A stretch of DNA of 64,000 nucleotides from Mesorhizobium sp. B2-7-2 (GTDB lineage Bacteria > Pseudomonadota > Alphaproteobacteria > Rhizobiales > Rhizobiaceae), in contig NZ_VFTZ01000001.1 of the NCBI RefSeq assembly GCF_006440775.1, positions 62,001 through 126,000 of the forward strand, written 5' to 3'. Under the pieces are notes generated by a model that made no database searches, was not told the DNA's origin, and worked only from the letters and a program-made list of their open reading frames with translations. The translations under genes and the position numbers were made by a program. Below, piece by piece: positions 9,007-17,502 of this stretch. How positions within the stretch are numbered: the first letter of the stretch is position 1; each line of letters starts with the position of its first letter.

Positions 9007-9240
9007 AGTGCCTCCCATCCGGTTTCCCAGACATGTTCTGTGTTCCCGAAAGCATGGTATGCGCGGCCGGCTCCAGTCGGAAAGCAGCACCCGACTTGAA
9101 AGAGCTTCAAGAATTTCAGCGGAAACTCAAGGGCTAAGATAGATCCGTGGGGAACGACAGCAAATCAACAGCGCTTTTCAGGCAATCCGTGCCTTCGGGC
9201 ACGGCAAGCCACTGAAAAACAGGGCAGCCGGCTAGGTATG

Positions 9241-9315
9241 GTGCTGAAAAGTGTAAAGCGACTTCCCGCCCCGGAATTGCGATAGAGCGATACGCCGCTT
9301 CCGTGAAACGCTTTA
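9241..9315. repeat. Dispersed palindromic intergenic repeat, copy B
   Basis: Carries the core AAAAGTGtaaAGCGacttcCC, then CCGGAATTGCG and GATAGAGCGATACGCCGCTTCC, ending AAACGCTTTAG. It closely resembles the right half of copy A. It fills much of the 306-base gap 9007-9312, whose remainder shows no clear feature beyond the leader of the ABC operon. Confidence 0.65.
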
Positions 9316-10290
9316 GGGAATGAGGACGGTCGTTCCCGTCGTCTTGCGGGCCTCGAGATCCGCTTGCGCTTTTGCAGCATCCTTCAGCGCATAGCGCTGG
9401 TTGATCTTGATCGCGACGGCGCCGCTCTTGACCACGTCGAAAAGCGCTTCGGCCGACTTCACCAGATCTTCGCGCCTGGCATTATAGACGAAAAGCGTCG
9501 GCCGGGTCGCATAGAGCGAGCCCTTCTGCGCCAGCAGCGACATCGAGAAAGGCGGGATCGGCCCGGACGACTGGCCGAAGCTGACGAACATGCCGAGCGG
9601 CCGCAGGCAGTCGAGCGATGCCGGAAAAGTGTCGGCGCCGACGGAATCGTAGACGACGTCGCATTTCTTCCCGCCCGTCAGCGCCTCTACGCCGGCGACG
9701 AAATCCTGCTCTTTGTAGTTGATGACGTGATCGAAGCCGTGCGCCCGCGCAAGTTCGATCTTGTCGGCGGAACTCGCGGTGCCGATCACGGTCGCGCCGA
9801 GATGCTTTGCCCATTGCCCGAGGGTCAGGCCGACACCGCCTGCGGCTGCGTGGTAGAGGATCGTGTCGCCGACCTTGACGGGAAAGGTGCGGCGCAAGAG
9901 GTATTCGGCCGTCATGCCCTTCAGCATCATCGCCGCCGCTTGCTCGTCGCCGATGCCGTCCGGCACTTTGACCACGCGGTCGGCCGCGATCACCCGTTGC
10001 TCAGCGTAAGCCCCGACATTGACGGCATAGGCGATGCGGTCGCCGGGCTTCAGCCAGTCGACACCCGGGCCGAGCGCCAGAACGACGCCCGCTGCCTCGC
10101 CGCCTGGGATCAGCGGAAAACCGCCAAGTGGCGGATAAAGCCCGGAGCGATAGTAAACGTCGATGAAGTTGAGGCCGATTGCCGTGTGCCGGATCAGGAT
10201 CTGGCCTTCTCCCGGCTGGCCGGGGTCGGCGTCTTCATAGGCCAGGACTTCGGGGCCGCCATGGGCGTGGATGCGGATTGCCTTGGACAT
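9313..10290 (-). CDS. Zinc-free NADPH:quinone oxidoreductase (MDR family)
   Basis: A 325-residue medium-chain dehydrogenase of the quinone oxidoreductase branch. The N-terminal GroES-like domain has GLNFIDVYYRSGLYP and GGEAAGVV. The Rossmann domain carries AAAGGVGLTLGQWAKHLGA. Catalytic zinc ligands of alcohol dehydrogenases are absent, as expected for QorA-type enzymes that reduce quinones with NADPH. It is a single gene, with a repeat at each side of the transcription unit. Confidence 0.92.
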   Translation of the reverse strand: MSKAIRIHAHGGPEVLAYEDADPGQPGEGQILIRHTAIGLNFIDVYYRSGLYPPLGGFPLIPGGEAAGVVLALGPGVDWLKPGDRIAYAVNVGAYAEQRVIAADRVVKVPDGIGDEQAAAMMLKGMTAEYLLRRTFPVKVGDTILYHAAAGGVGLTLGQWAKHLGATVIGTASSADKIELARAHGFDHVINYKEQDFVAGVEALTGGKKCDVVYDSVGADTFPASLDCLRPLGMFVSFGQSSGPIPPFSMSLLAQKGSLYATRPTLFVYNARREDLVKSAEALFDVVKSGAVAIKINQRYALKDAAKAQADLEARKTTGTTVLIP

Positions 10291-10311
10291 CGCTCAGCTC
10301 TCAGAAGGGTA

Positions 10312-10373
10312 AGTGCGAAAATCTGGAAACATGATTCCGAAAAGGAGAACCGATTTTCGGAAGTTCATGCGCC
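10312..10373. repeat. Dispersed palindromic intergenic repeat, copy F
   Basis: CATGATTCCGAAAAGgagaACCGATTTTCGGAAGTTCATG is an inverted repeat of the same general plan as the others: a CATGATTCCG-type arm, an AAAAG core, an ACCGaTTTT core and a returning arm. It is closest to the copy at 45064. Confidence 0.6.
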
Positions 10374-10406
10374 GATATACAGCTAGGGCCAGGATGACCA
10401 TTCAGC

Positions 10407-10433
10407 AAAAAATATCCTGATCCAGGATCAGGA
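10407..10433 (-). terminator. Intrinsic terminator of the DUF2182-DUF1326-pcs operon
   Basis: On the minus strand TCCTGATCC and GGATCAGGA pair around a single base and are followed by TATTTTTT. The pcs stop codon lies inside the stem (10428-10430), so the terminator overlaps the coding end. Confidence 0.85.
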
Positions 10434-11246
10434 CTTCTTGGCGCCCAGATTGGGAAATATCTGCATGATGCCTCCGATGCTGGCGAGATAGAGGCCGCTG
10501 ATGGTGATGCCGATCTTGGTGAAGTTGCTGACCTGCTCTCCCAGCACGCCAATCTTGTCATAGAAGGCGGCAAGTGCTGCCTGCGCCAGCGCCAGCGCGC
10601 CGAAGGCGCACCACAAAAGCGTCATAAAGAGATTGACCGGCCTCAGCCGCACGACACGCACCGGATGGATGAAGTTGATCGGCATGAAGGTCAAAATGCC
10701 GGCAACCACCACCACGGCGAAAGACACCCATTGCCCAGGCTCGATGACGAAGAGCGTGAACACCACCATGTTCCAGACGACGGGAAACCCTTTGAAGAAG
10801 TTCTCCTTCGTCTTCATGCCGGTGTCGGCATAATAGATCGCGCTGGAGACGACGATGATGGCCGCCGACAGGAAGGACAGATTCTCGCCCATGAAGCCGC
10901 GCTGGTAGAGCGCGAAGGCCGGAATGAGCACGTAGGTCACGTAGTCGATGATGTTGTCGAGGAGCTCGCCCGACCATGTCGGCAGGATTTCCTTGACCTC
11001 GAGCTTCCTGGCGATCGGGCCGTCGATGCCATCGACGAAAAGCGCCAGCCCCAGCCACCAGAACATCGCCGTCCAGCGTTGCTCGCTCGCCGCGACCAGC
11101 GATAGGAAGGCAAGGAACGATCCCGACGCCGTGAGCAGATGCACGGAGAACGCGCGCGCCTGCGGCCACGTCACCTTCTTCTTCGGCAATGGGATCCGTT
11201 GCGCGATCTTCTTGGCTGCCTTGCCGGCCCTTGTGTTCTTGCTCAC
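10428..11246 (-). CDS. pcs: Phosphatidylcholine synthase
   Basis: The membrane enzyme that condenses CDP-diacylglycerol with choline to make phosphatidylcholine, a lipid important in plant- and animal-associated alphaproteobacteria. The modified CDP-alcohol phosphotransferase motif is complete: DGPIAR, twelve residues, then G-x3-D-x3-D (GELLDNIID). The twelve-residue spacing is the Pcs variant. About eight hydrophobic segments follow. The start is GTG 11246, which overlaps the stop of the DUF1326 gene as GTGA, giving 272 residues and translational coupling. Confidence 0.95.
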   Translation of the reverse strand: MSKNTRAGKAAKKIAQRIPLPKKKVTWPQARAFSVHLLTASGSFLAFLSLVAASEQRWTAMFWWLGLALFVDGIDGPIARKLEVKEILPTWSGELLDNIIDYVTYVLIPAFALYQRGFMGENLSFLSAAIIVVSSAIYYADTGMKTKENFFKGFPVVWNMVVFTLFVIEPGQWVSFAVVVVAGILTFMPINFIHPVRVVRLRPVNLFMTLLWCAFGALALAQAALAAFYDKIGVLGEQVSNFTKIGITISGLYLASIGGIMQIFPNLGAKKS

Positions 11247-11857
11247 GGTCCCCGCCAGTCCAGCTTGCAGATTTCGGCCGAGCGGCCGGCGAAATTCCAG
11301 TTGCGGCCGAAGGCGCGCATCTTGCTCTTGTCGGACTTCGCCACGATGATTTCCGGCGCGATCCAATATTCCGAATTGGCGATCACCGTATCTTTCTCAC
11401 GGTCCTTGCCGGGAATGGGCGTCACCGCGCCGTCGATAATCTTGGGAATCTGGAAGACGCGCGTCTTGTCACGCGTCCCGTAGGTGATCGGCACCTGCTC
11501 GACGCCGAGGAATTTCCCGACGAGGATCGAAAGCAGCGAGGTGGTGCCGCCGGCCTTGCCGGTGAAGATCTTGGTCAGCGCCTTCACCGCGTAGATCGAC
11601 GCGCGCTTGTCGATGAACAGGCCGGCCGTCCAGTTGCCGCGGCTCATATAGCCGGGAATTTCCATGATCAGGCCGAGATTGAGGCCCGACAGTTCGACCT
11701 CGCCGAAATGGCCCGCATCGATGCGGAAGCCCGCCCATGTCTGGCAATAGCCCTCGGTCGGCGGATGGCTGCCAAGCGACAGCACGCAGGGACAGAAAAC
11801 CGTGCAATTGCAGGAGAGTACCAGCTCCCCTTTCATTGCCCAGCTTTGGTCGGTCAT
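11243..11857 (-). CDS. DUF1326 domain protein
   Basis: A 204-residue protein of the DUF1326 family, recognised by ELVLSCNCTVFCPCVLSLG (residues about 11-29), a dense cysteine cluster (C-x-C-x4-C-x-C) likely to bind metal, and by the GYCQTW segment. The ATG at 11857 follows GAGGGAG. No function is established for the family. The coupling to pcs downstream, and to a DUF2182 membrane protein 11 bases upstream, suggests the three act together, possibly in metal handling at the membrane. Confidence 0.88.
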   Translation of the reverse strand: MTDQSWAMKGELVLSCNCTVFCPCVLSLGSHPPTEGYCQTWAGFRIDAGHFGEVELSGLNLGLIMEIPGYMSRGNWTAGLFIDKRASIYAVKALTKIFTGKAGGTTSLLSILVGKFLGVEQVPITYGTRDKTRVFQIPKIIDGAVTPIPGKDREKDTVIANSEYWIAPEIIVAKSDKSKMRAFGRNWNFAGRSAEICKLDWRGP

Positions 11858-11868
11858 CGAATTCTCCC

Positions 11869-12759
11869 TCATGCCGAAACTAATAGCAGGGCAGCCGCCC
11901 ACACAAGCAGTATCGCACCGGCAATCCGGCTGGCCACCCTGCCGGCGGTCTGTTTTTCGATCAGCGTGAACAGGCCGATCAGCGCCATCCAGAAGACGTT
12001 CATGGCGCCGACGGCAAACATCACCAGCATCAGCGCCCAGCAGCAACCGAGACACCAGACGCCCTGTTCCAGGCCGAGCCGGAAGATGCGGCCTGATTTC
12101 GCGCTCCACCTGGCGAACAGGACCGAGAACGGATTGCGGCACTTTTCCAGGCATGCCTGTTTCAGGCCGCTGAATTGATAGAGGCCGGCGACAAGCAGCG
12201 CGATGGCGCCGGCAAGCCCGACGGCGGGGTCGAGCATCCGGCCGGAACCGACAAAGGCGTACACGGCGAACGTCAGCACGCTGAAGCCCACGGATGCGGC
12301 AAGCCATGTGGCGAGGTATCCGGCGACAAGCACCAGCGGATGAACGACTGGTTCGCCTTTGATCCTCGCCGTGTCGGCGATTTCGCAATAGGTGCGGATC
12401 AGCGGCGCCGCCGAAGGCAGCATCGTCGCCACGGCCATCAGGAACCACATCAGCACAAGCGCCGGCGCTTGCAGGCCGGCCAGGCCGGCAAGCGGCGCCG
12501 GCGCGAGGCAAAGAGCGAAGAACCGGTCGAGAAAATCCGGCAACGGCAGGCCCGGCAGATTTTTCAGCAGCATATCGCCGGGGCCGCCCACGGGGCTGCC
12601 TTCAGCGCCGCGTATCGCCATCGCGCCGAGAAGCAACCAGGCAAGGGCGATGCCGATGCCAATCGCGAGCATGACCGCGCGGCGCGGGCTGCGCGCCACG
12701 CCCGCCGTCGCGCGGCCGGCGCGGTCGAGATGGCTGAAATCATGCTGCTCGCCGCTCAT
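11869..12759 (-). CDS. DUF2182 predicted metal-binding membrane protein
   Basis: A 296-residue multi-span membrane protein. The family motifs are visible: QFSGLKQACLEKCRNP (CxxxC) and GVWCLGCCWALM near the C-terminus, both cysteine-rich and facing membrane segments. The frame is open to 12846, but ATG 12759 begins a sensible N-terminus followed by the first helix near residue 30. DUF2182 genes frequently neighbour DUF1326 genes, as here. Metal binding is predicted from the cysteines only. Confidence 0.85.
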   Translation of the reverse strand: MSGEQHDFSHLDRAGRATAGVARSPRRAVMLAIGIGIALAWLLLGAMAIRGAEGSPVGGPGDMLLKNLPGLPLPDFLDRFFALCLAPAPLAGLAGLQAPALVLMWFLMAVATMLPSAAPLIRTYCEIADTARIKGEPVVHPLVLVAGYLATWLAASVGFSVLTFAVYAFVGSGRMLDPAVGLAGAIALLVAGLYQFSGLKQACLEKCRNPFSVLFARWSAKSGRIFRLGLEQGVWCLGCCWALMLVMFAVGAMNVFWMALIGLFTLIEKQTAGRVASRIAGAILLVWAAALLLVSA

Positions 12760-12845
12760 GGCAATCGAATGGGCTGAATCGCCGCGTTGATCAAGCCGGC
12801 CAATCTGCCCTATATCGGGACAAAGGCCCGACGGGTCGCCTCGCA

Positions 12846-14072
12846 TTGTGGAAGCCTGGCGTGGAGCACAACGACAAAGCCCGCATCCTGGTTGCCGGCA
12901 GCGGTCCGGCCGGCTTGATCGCCGCGCTCGGCTTCGCCGAGGCCGGCTTCGAAGTGACGCTGGTCGGCCCTGAGGCCAACACCGCCGACGGCCGCACCAC
13001 CGCCCTCATGAACCCCGCCCTGAAAGTCCTTGAACGACTGGGCATCCTTGCCGAACTGAAGCCGCAGGCCGCGGCGCTCAAGGTGATGCGCATCGTCGAT
13101 GCCACAAGGCGGCTGATCCGCAGTCCAACCGTGATCTTCCGCGCCAGCGAGATCGGCGAGGAACAGTTCGGGCTCAATCTGCCGAACAAGGCCCTCATCA
13201 CCATTCTTGCCAAGGCGGTTTCAGCTCATGATGGCATTCATTGGCTGAAATCCACCGTCGAGTCATGGCGCCTGGACGCCGATCAGGCCCATGCCCGGCT
13301 GGCCGACGGCAGCGAAATCTCTGCATCGCTTGCTGTCGCCGCCGACGGGCGCCTGTCGCTGGCGCGGGAAGCCGCCGGCATTCGCGCCTTTGCGCGTCCC
13401 TATCCGCAGTCGGCGCTTGTGCTCAATTTAGGCCACCGCAGCGAACACGGCTTCGTTTCAACCGAGTTCCATACCGAGACAGGGCCGTTCACGCAGGTGC
13501 CGCTGCCCGGCAGGCGCTCGAGCCTTGTGTGGGTGGTGAGGCCGGAGACCGCGCGGGAGCTTGCCGCGCTCGACGATGCAACTTTGTCGGGGCGTGTCGA
13601 GGAGCAGATGCAATCGATGCTTGGCCGGGTCTCCGTCGAGCCGGGCCGCCAGGTCTATCCCTTGTCTGCGGCCTCGCCCGGCCGTTTCGCGCAAAACCGC
13701 GTGGCGCTGGTCGGCGAGGCAGCGCATGTGTTTCCGCCGATCGGCGCCCAAGGCCTCAATCTGGGTATCAGGGATATCGACGATCTGATTGGAATCGCGA
13801 GTGAAAACAGCAATGACCCTGGATCGCGCCGAAGCCTCGCCGCCTATGACACGAGGCGCCGGCCCGACATTTGGGCGCGCAGTGGCGCAGTGAACCTGCT
13901 CAACATGTCGCTCTTGTCCGACATGCTGCCGGCGCAGCTGGCGCGCAGCGCCGGCCTTAGTGCGCTTGGCGGCTTCGCGCCGCTGCGCGCCTTCTTCATG
14001 CGCGAGGGCCTGCGGCCCGGCAGCGGCTTTCGCGCCATCGCCGGCGGCCTAAGGAAAGAGGTCGGCCGGTAG
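12846..14072 (+). CDS. UbiH/UbiF-family FAD-dependent hydroxylase
   Basis: A 408-residue flavoprotein monooxygenase. The N-terminal dinucleotide fold is VAGSGPAGLIAALGFAEAGF. The second FAD motif NRVALVGEAAHVFPPIGAQG (GD-like region) and the following GLNLGIRDI are the UbiH signature. The family hydroxylates the benzene ring during ubiquinone synthesis. Which position is modified is not determinable. The start is uncertain: TTG 12846 is the longest and GTG 12861 is an alternative. It is divergent from the DUF2182 gene. Confidence 0.88.
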   Translation: MWKPGVEHNDKARILVAGSGPAGLIAALGFAEAGFEVTLVGPEANTADGRTTALMNPALKVLERLGILAELKPQAAALKVMRIVDATRRLIRSPTVIFRASEIGEEQFGLNLPNKALITILAKAVSAHDGIHWLKSTVESWRLDADQAHARLADGSEISASLAVAADGRLSLAREAAGIRAFARPYPQSALVLNLGHRSEHGFVSTEFHTETGPFTQVPLPGRRSSLVWVVRPETARELAALDDATLSGRVEEQMQSMLGRVSVEPGRQVYPLSAASPGRFAQNRVALVGEAAHVFPPIGAQGLNLGIRDIDDLIGIASENSNDPGSRRSLAAYDTRRRPDIWARSGAVNLLNMSLLSDMLPAQLARSAGLSALGGFAPLRAFFMREGLRPGSGFRAIAGGLRKEVGR

Positions 14073-14310
14073 TATTCCAAGGCCGATGACGTCGGACTTT
14101 CTTCGCTCAGGCGGGAAAACTCCCGCGCGGCTAACCCGTTGCTTCAGCCAAGATCAAGGACTTGGCTATTGAACTGCGGCCGCGTCTGCGCCAAATAGGC
14201 ACCAGCCGAAAGTCGGGGTCGATTTTTGGCCGCGTGACGTGTAAATTCAAGGCTTTAGGCGCCTTGTGCGCAGCCACGACAGGCGCCTCGGAACCTAAGT
14301 GGTGAACGTA

Positions 14311-14634
14311 ATGAAAACGGCCAAGTTCTCGATCGGGCAAGTGGTTCGCCACAGGCTGTTTCCATTCCGCGGCGTGATCTTCGACGTCGATCCCGAATTC
14401 GCCAACACCGAGGAATGGTACGAGGCTATTCCCGCCGACGTGCGTCCGCGCAAGGACCAGCCTTTCTACCATCTTCTGGCGGAAAATTCGGAGACTGAGT
14501 ACATCGCCTATGTGTCCGAGCAGAACCTGCTCGAGGACCGGTCGGGCGAGCCGGTACGGCATCCGCAGATCGGCGAGATTTTCGACAAGCTGCCGGACGG
14601 CCGCTACGAGCCGAAGCGCCAGTCGAAGCACTGA
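14311..14634 (+). CDS. hspQ: Heat shock protein HspQ
   Basis: A 107-residue protein matching HspQ throughout: FSIGQVVRHRLFPFRGVIFD, then EEWYEAIP, DQPFYHLLAENSETEYIAYV and NLLEDRSGEPVRHP. HspQ is a hemimethylated-DNA-binding YccV-like domain protein that in enteric bacteria stimulates Lon protease. Two in-frame GTG codons (14299, 14302) precede the ATG at 14311. I prefer the ATG because family similarity begins there. A terminator follows. Confidence 0.94.
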   Translation: MKTAKFSIGQVVRHRLFPFRGVIFDVDPEFANTEEWYEAIPADVRPRKDQPFYHLLAENSETEYIAYVSEQNLLEDRSGEPVRHPQIGEIFDKLPDGRYEPKRQSKH

Positions 14635-14674
14635 AGCGCTAACGAACGTCGCCCAGGGCGCGACGCGGCGCAAC

Positions 14675-14706
14675 AAAAAAGCGGAGCATTTGCCCCGCTT
14701 TTTTGT
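14675..14706. terminator. Bidirectional terminator between hspQ and the ialB-like gene
   Basis: AAAAAAGCGG at 14675 pairs with CCGCTTTTTT ending near 14704, with an interrupted inner GC stem and a TTT apex. The flanking A- and T-runs serve both converging genes. Confidence 0.85.
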
Positions 14707-14729
14707 TTCCGAGAAACGCGCTTGCGCGA

Positions 14730-15350
14730 TCAGTTCGCGGTCTTGGCCTTGTCCTGCTCGTCCTTGAGCTTCTTGGCGAAGTCCTGATTGTTCTTGGCGA
14801 CGAAGTCCTGCAGCTTCTTCTGCCGGTCCTCGATATCCGACTGCTGCAACGGCGGGCCGTCATAGGCGCCGCTGAAGCCGGTGAGCGCGATCTTGATCGG
14901 GTTCGGCTGGTTCTGGAAGTTGATCGAGGTGAGCGTGATGCCCTGCCCCTTCTTGAAGGAAGCGACGAGCTGGTCGCTCAGCGGCACTTCCGCCACGCAA
15001 CGATCCGGGAAGCAGATCACATAGTCCAGCTTCTGCGCCTTGCCGGCATCGATCTGCAGCGCAATTCCGGGAGGCACGAGGCGGCCGGTCGGCACCGTGA
15101 CCTGGAAGACCTTGCGGTTCACCTTGCCCTTGAGCTCGATCAGGCTGACGCCGGTGACGAGCTGGCCGTTGCCGGCCGTGACGATGTTCTGCACATTGCA
15201 AATGTCAACGTCTTCCTGCTTGGTGCAGGCCTTGAACCAGCCCTGCGGGATCTGCGGCTGCTGTTGGGCCGAGGCGGTGAAAAGCCCGGCGCCCAGAACG
15301 CCGACCACGCCTGCGGCCAGCACCGAAAGGCGGTACGCGTTGATCGTCAT
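14730..15350 (-). CDS. Invasion-associated locus B (IalB) family protein
   Basis: A 206-residue exported protein. A signal peptide ends near AQQQ, and the IalB domain follows, with WFKACTKQEDVDICNVQ, a second cysteine pair (YVICFPDRCVAEV) and VSLIELKGKVNRKVFQVTVP. The C-terminal 35 residues are a charged lysine/glutamine helix (QKKLQDFVAKNNQDFAKKL). IalB was named in Bartonella, and homologues are common in rhizobia with unclear roles. ATG 15350 has GAGAGGAAA at good spacing. The GTG at 15359 is too close to it. Confidence 0.92.
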   Translation of the reverse strand: MTINAYRLSVLAAGVVGVLGAGLFTASAQQQPQIPQGWFKACTKQEDVDICNVQNIVTAGNGQLVTGVSLIELKGKVNRKVFQVTVPTGRLVPPGIALQIDAGKAQKLDYVICFPDRCVAEVPLSDQLVASFKKGQGITLTSINFQNQPNPIKIALTGFSGAYDGPPLQQSDIEDRQKKLQDFVAKNNQDFAKKLKDEQDKAKTAN

Positions 15351-15469
15351 ATGGTGCACTTTCCTCTCAAATGATCCCGGGGACCGGCTTCTTCGTGCCG
15401 TGTGGTCCAGCTACCTGTTGCCCAAATGAGGCAACAGGATGACTTCGGAGCGCGTGTTACACTGCCAGC

Positions 15470-15517
15470 GACATCGAATCCAGCCCGGTTTCCGCGATTT
15501 CTTCGCGGTTCGATGTC
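15470..15517. repeat. Two-tier inverted repeat in the leader region of the binding-protein gene
   Basis: GACATCGAA (15470-15478) pairs with TTCGATGTC (15509-15517), and inside it CCGCG (15492-15496) pairs with CGCGG (15504-15508). A further segment GATTCAATCGGATAGCG and GCTCTAGGG (15570-15602) resembles the ends of the dispersed repeats. The gap 15351-15643 shows no other feature. Confidence 0.5.
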
Positions 15518-15643
15518 CAGGGCAAGCATCGATCGGCGCTGGAGCGGCGGAACCCGATTCCCATTGGCGCGCCGATTCAATCGGATAGCGAAATGCTCTA
15601 GGGTGCATGGCGAATCACAAAGCCGTCCGGCAAGGAGACGGTC

Positions 15644-17464
15644 ATGGACCGCGTTCTCGTCCGGCTGATCGCCGCGACCTCGTTTCTGGCTCTTTCGCTT
15701 CTTCCGGCACAGTCGGAGCCGAAGCACGGCTTAGCCATGCAAGGCGAGCCGGCGCTGCCGCCCGACTACCAGCATTTCGACTACGTCAATCCGGACGCGC
15801 CGAAAGGCGGCAGCGTCACCTATTGCGTCGTCGGCTCCTTCGACAACCTCAATCCCTTTATCCTGAAAAGCCTGCGCACCACAGCGCGCGGGATGATCGA
15901 TACGGTTTACGGCAATCTCGTCTTCGAGCCGCTGATGCAGCGAAACTATGACGAGCCCTTCAGCCTCTACGGGCTGCTTGCCGACAGTGCCGACATGGAC
16001 CCGGAGCGAAAGAGCATCGAGTTCCATCTGAACCCCAATGCAAAATGGTCGGACGGCCAGCCGGTGACGCCGGAGGACGTGCTGTTCACCTACGACGTCT
16101 TCGCCGCGAAGGGCCGCCCGCCCTACAGCGACCGCATGAGCATGATCGCCAAGCTGGAGAAGACCGGCGAGCACAGCGTGAAGTTCACCTTCAACGACAA
16201 GGCCAATCGCGAATTCCCGCTGATCGTCGCGCTGACGCCGATCGTCCCCAAGCACGCCTCCGACAAGGACACGTTCGATAAGACCACGCTGAAGCCGCTG
16301 ATCGGCAGCGGGCCCTACACCGTGGACAAGGTGCTGCCGGGGCAGCGTATCGTCTTCAAGCGGAATCCGGATTACTGGGGCAAAGACATTCCGTCGAAGC
16401 GCGGCTTCGACAATTTCGATCGGGTCACGATCGAGTATTTTCTCAACGCCAACGCCAAGACGGAAGCGTTCAAGAAAGGAATTTGCGCTCTCGATGACGA
16501 GACCGATCCGGTCAAGCGTGAGCGCGACATCGACTTTCCAGCCTTCCGAAAGGGGGATGTGAGGGAAGAATATTTCAACACCGGCATTCCCCCGGTTGTG
16601 ACCGGCTTTCTGTTCAACACCCGGCTGCCGAAATTCGCCGATCCCGTCGTCCGCCGCGCGCTCGGCATGCTCTACGACTTCGAATGGACAAACAAGAATC
16701 TGTTCGGCGGCAAGTTCAACCGCACCATGAGCTATTGGCAGAATTCCGAGTTGTCGGCGCTCGGCCACCCTGCGGACGATCGCGAAAAGGCGCTGCTTGC
16801 GCCCTACCCCGGCCGCGTGCCGCCCGAAGTGATGGACGGCACTTGGCGCCCACCCGTGACGGATGGTTCAGGCCAGGACCGCAAGGTGCTCAAAACCGCC
16901 TTCGAATTGCTGAAGAGCGCCGGCTTCCATGTGCAGGACGGCAAGATGCTCGACGCGCAAGGAAACCCGTTCGGCTTCGAAATCCTGACCTCGTCGCAGG
17001 ACGAAGAGCGGCTGGCGGCCGTCTACCAGCGCACGCTGGAAAAGATCGGTATCGACGTCGGCATCCGCACCCTCGACGGCGACCAGATCCAGTCGCGCAA
17101 GCAGCGTTTCGACTTCGAGGTTCTGATCGGGACGAGCGGCTTCAGCAATTCGCTGTCGCCCGGCAGCGAGCAGGTCGGCCGCTGGGGATCGGTCGCCGCC
17201 AAAACGGAAGGATCGTTCAACCTCGCCGGCGTCGCCGATCCGGCGATCGACGCCGCGATCGACGCGATGCTGAACGCCCGCGCCAAGGAAGACTATGTCG
17301 CCGCGGTGCGCGTGCTCGACCGGCTGCTGATCTCAGGCGGCTACATGGTGCCGATGCAGTACAACACCCAGCAATGGGTCGCTTACTGGAGCTATCTGGA
17401 ACATCCGCAAAAGACCCCCATATTCGGCTATCAGCTGCCGACCTGGTGGCGAAAGCCCAACTGA
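15644..17464 (+). CDS. Peptide/oligopeptide-type extracellular solute-binding protein (family 5)
   Basis: A 606-residue periplasmic binding protein of the DppA/OppA/YejA class. The signal peptide ends near AQSEP. GLAMQGEPALPPDYQHFDYV followed by NPDAPKGG is typical of the YejA branch, and WSDGQPVTPEDVLFTYD is the family-5 signature. Near residue 220, IGSGPYTVDKVLPGQRIVF continues the fold. No permease or ATPase gene is adjacent, so it may serve a transporter encoded elsewhere. Start ATG 15644 follows AAGGAGACGGTC. Confidence 0.92.
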   Translation: MDRVLVRLIAATSFLALSLLPAQSEPKHGLAMQGEPALPPDYQHFDYVNPDAPKGGSVTYCVVGSFDNLNPFILKSLRTTARGMIDTVYGNLVFEPLMQRNYDEPFSLYGLLADSADMDPERKSIEFHLNPNAKWSDGQPVTPEDVLFTYDVFAAKGRPPYSDRMSMIAKLEKTGEHSVKFTFNDKANREFPLIVALTPIVPKHASDKDTFDKTTLKPLIGSGPYTVDKVLPGQRIVFKRNPDYWGKDIPSKRGFDNFDRVTIEYFLNANAKTEAFKKGICALDDETDPVKRERDIDFPAFRKGDVREEYFNTGIPPVVTGFLFNTRLPKFADPVVRRALGMLYDFEWTNKNLFGGKFNRTMSYWQNSELSALGHPADDREKALLAPYPGRVPPEVMDGTWRPPVTDGSGQDRKVLKTAFELLKSAGFHVQDGKMLDAQGNPFGFEILTSSQDEERLAAVYQRTLEKIGIDVGIRTLDGDQIQSRKQRFDFEVLIGTSGFSNSLSPGSEQVGRWGSVAAKTEGSFNLAGVADPAIDAAIDAMLNARAKEDYVAAVRVLDRLLISGGYMVPMQYNTQQWVAYWSYLEHPQKTPIFGYQLPTWWRKPN

Positions 17465-17502
17465 GGCAGGCCCGACCGGCTGAGACCAAACAGGAGACGA
17501 GC

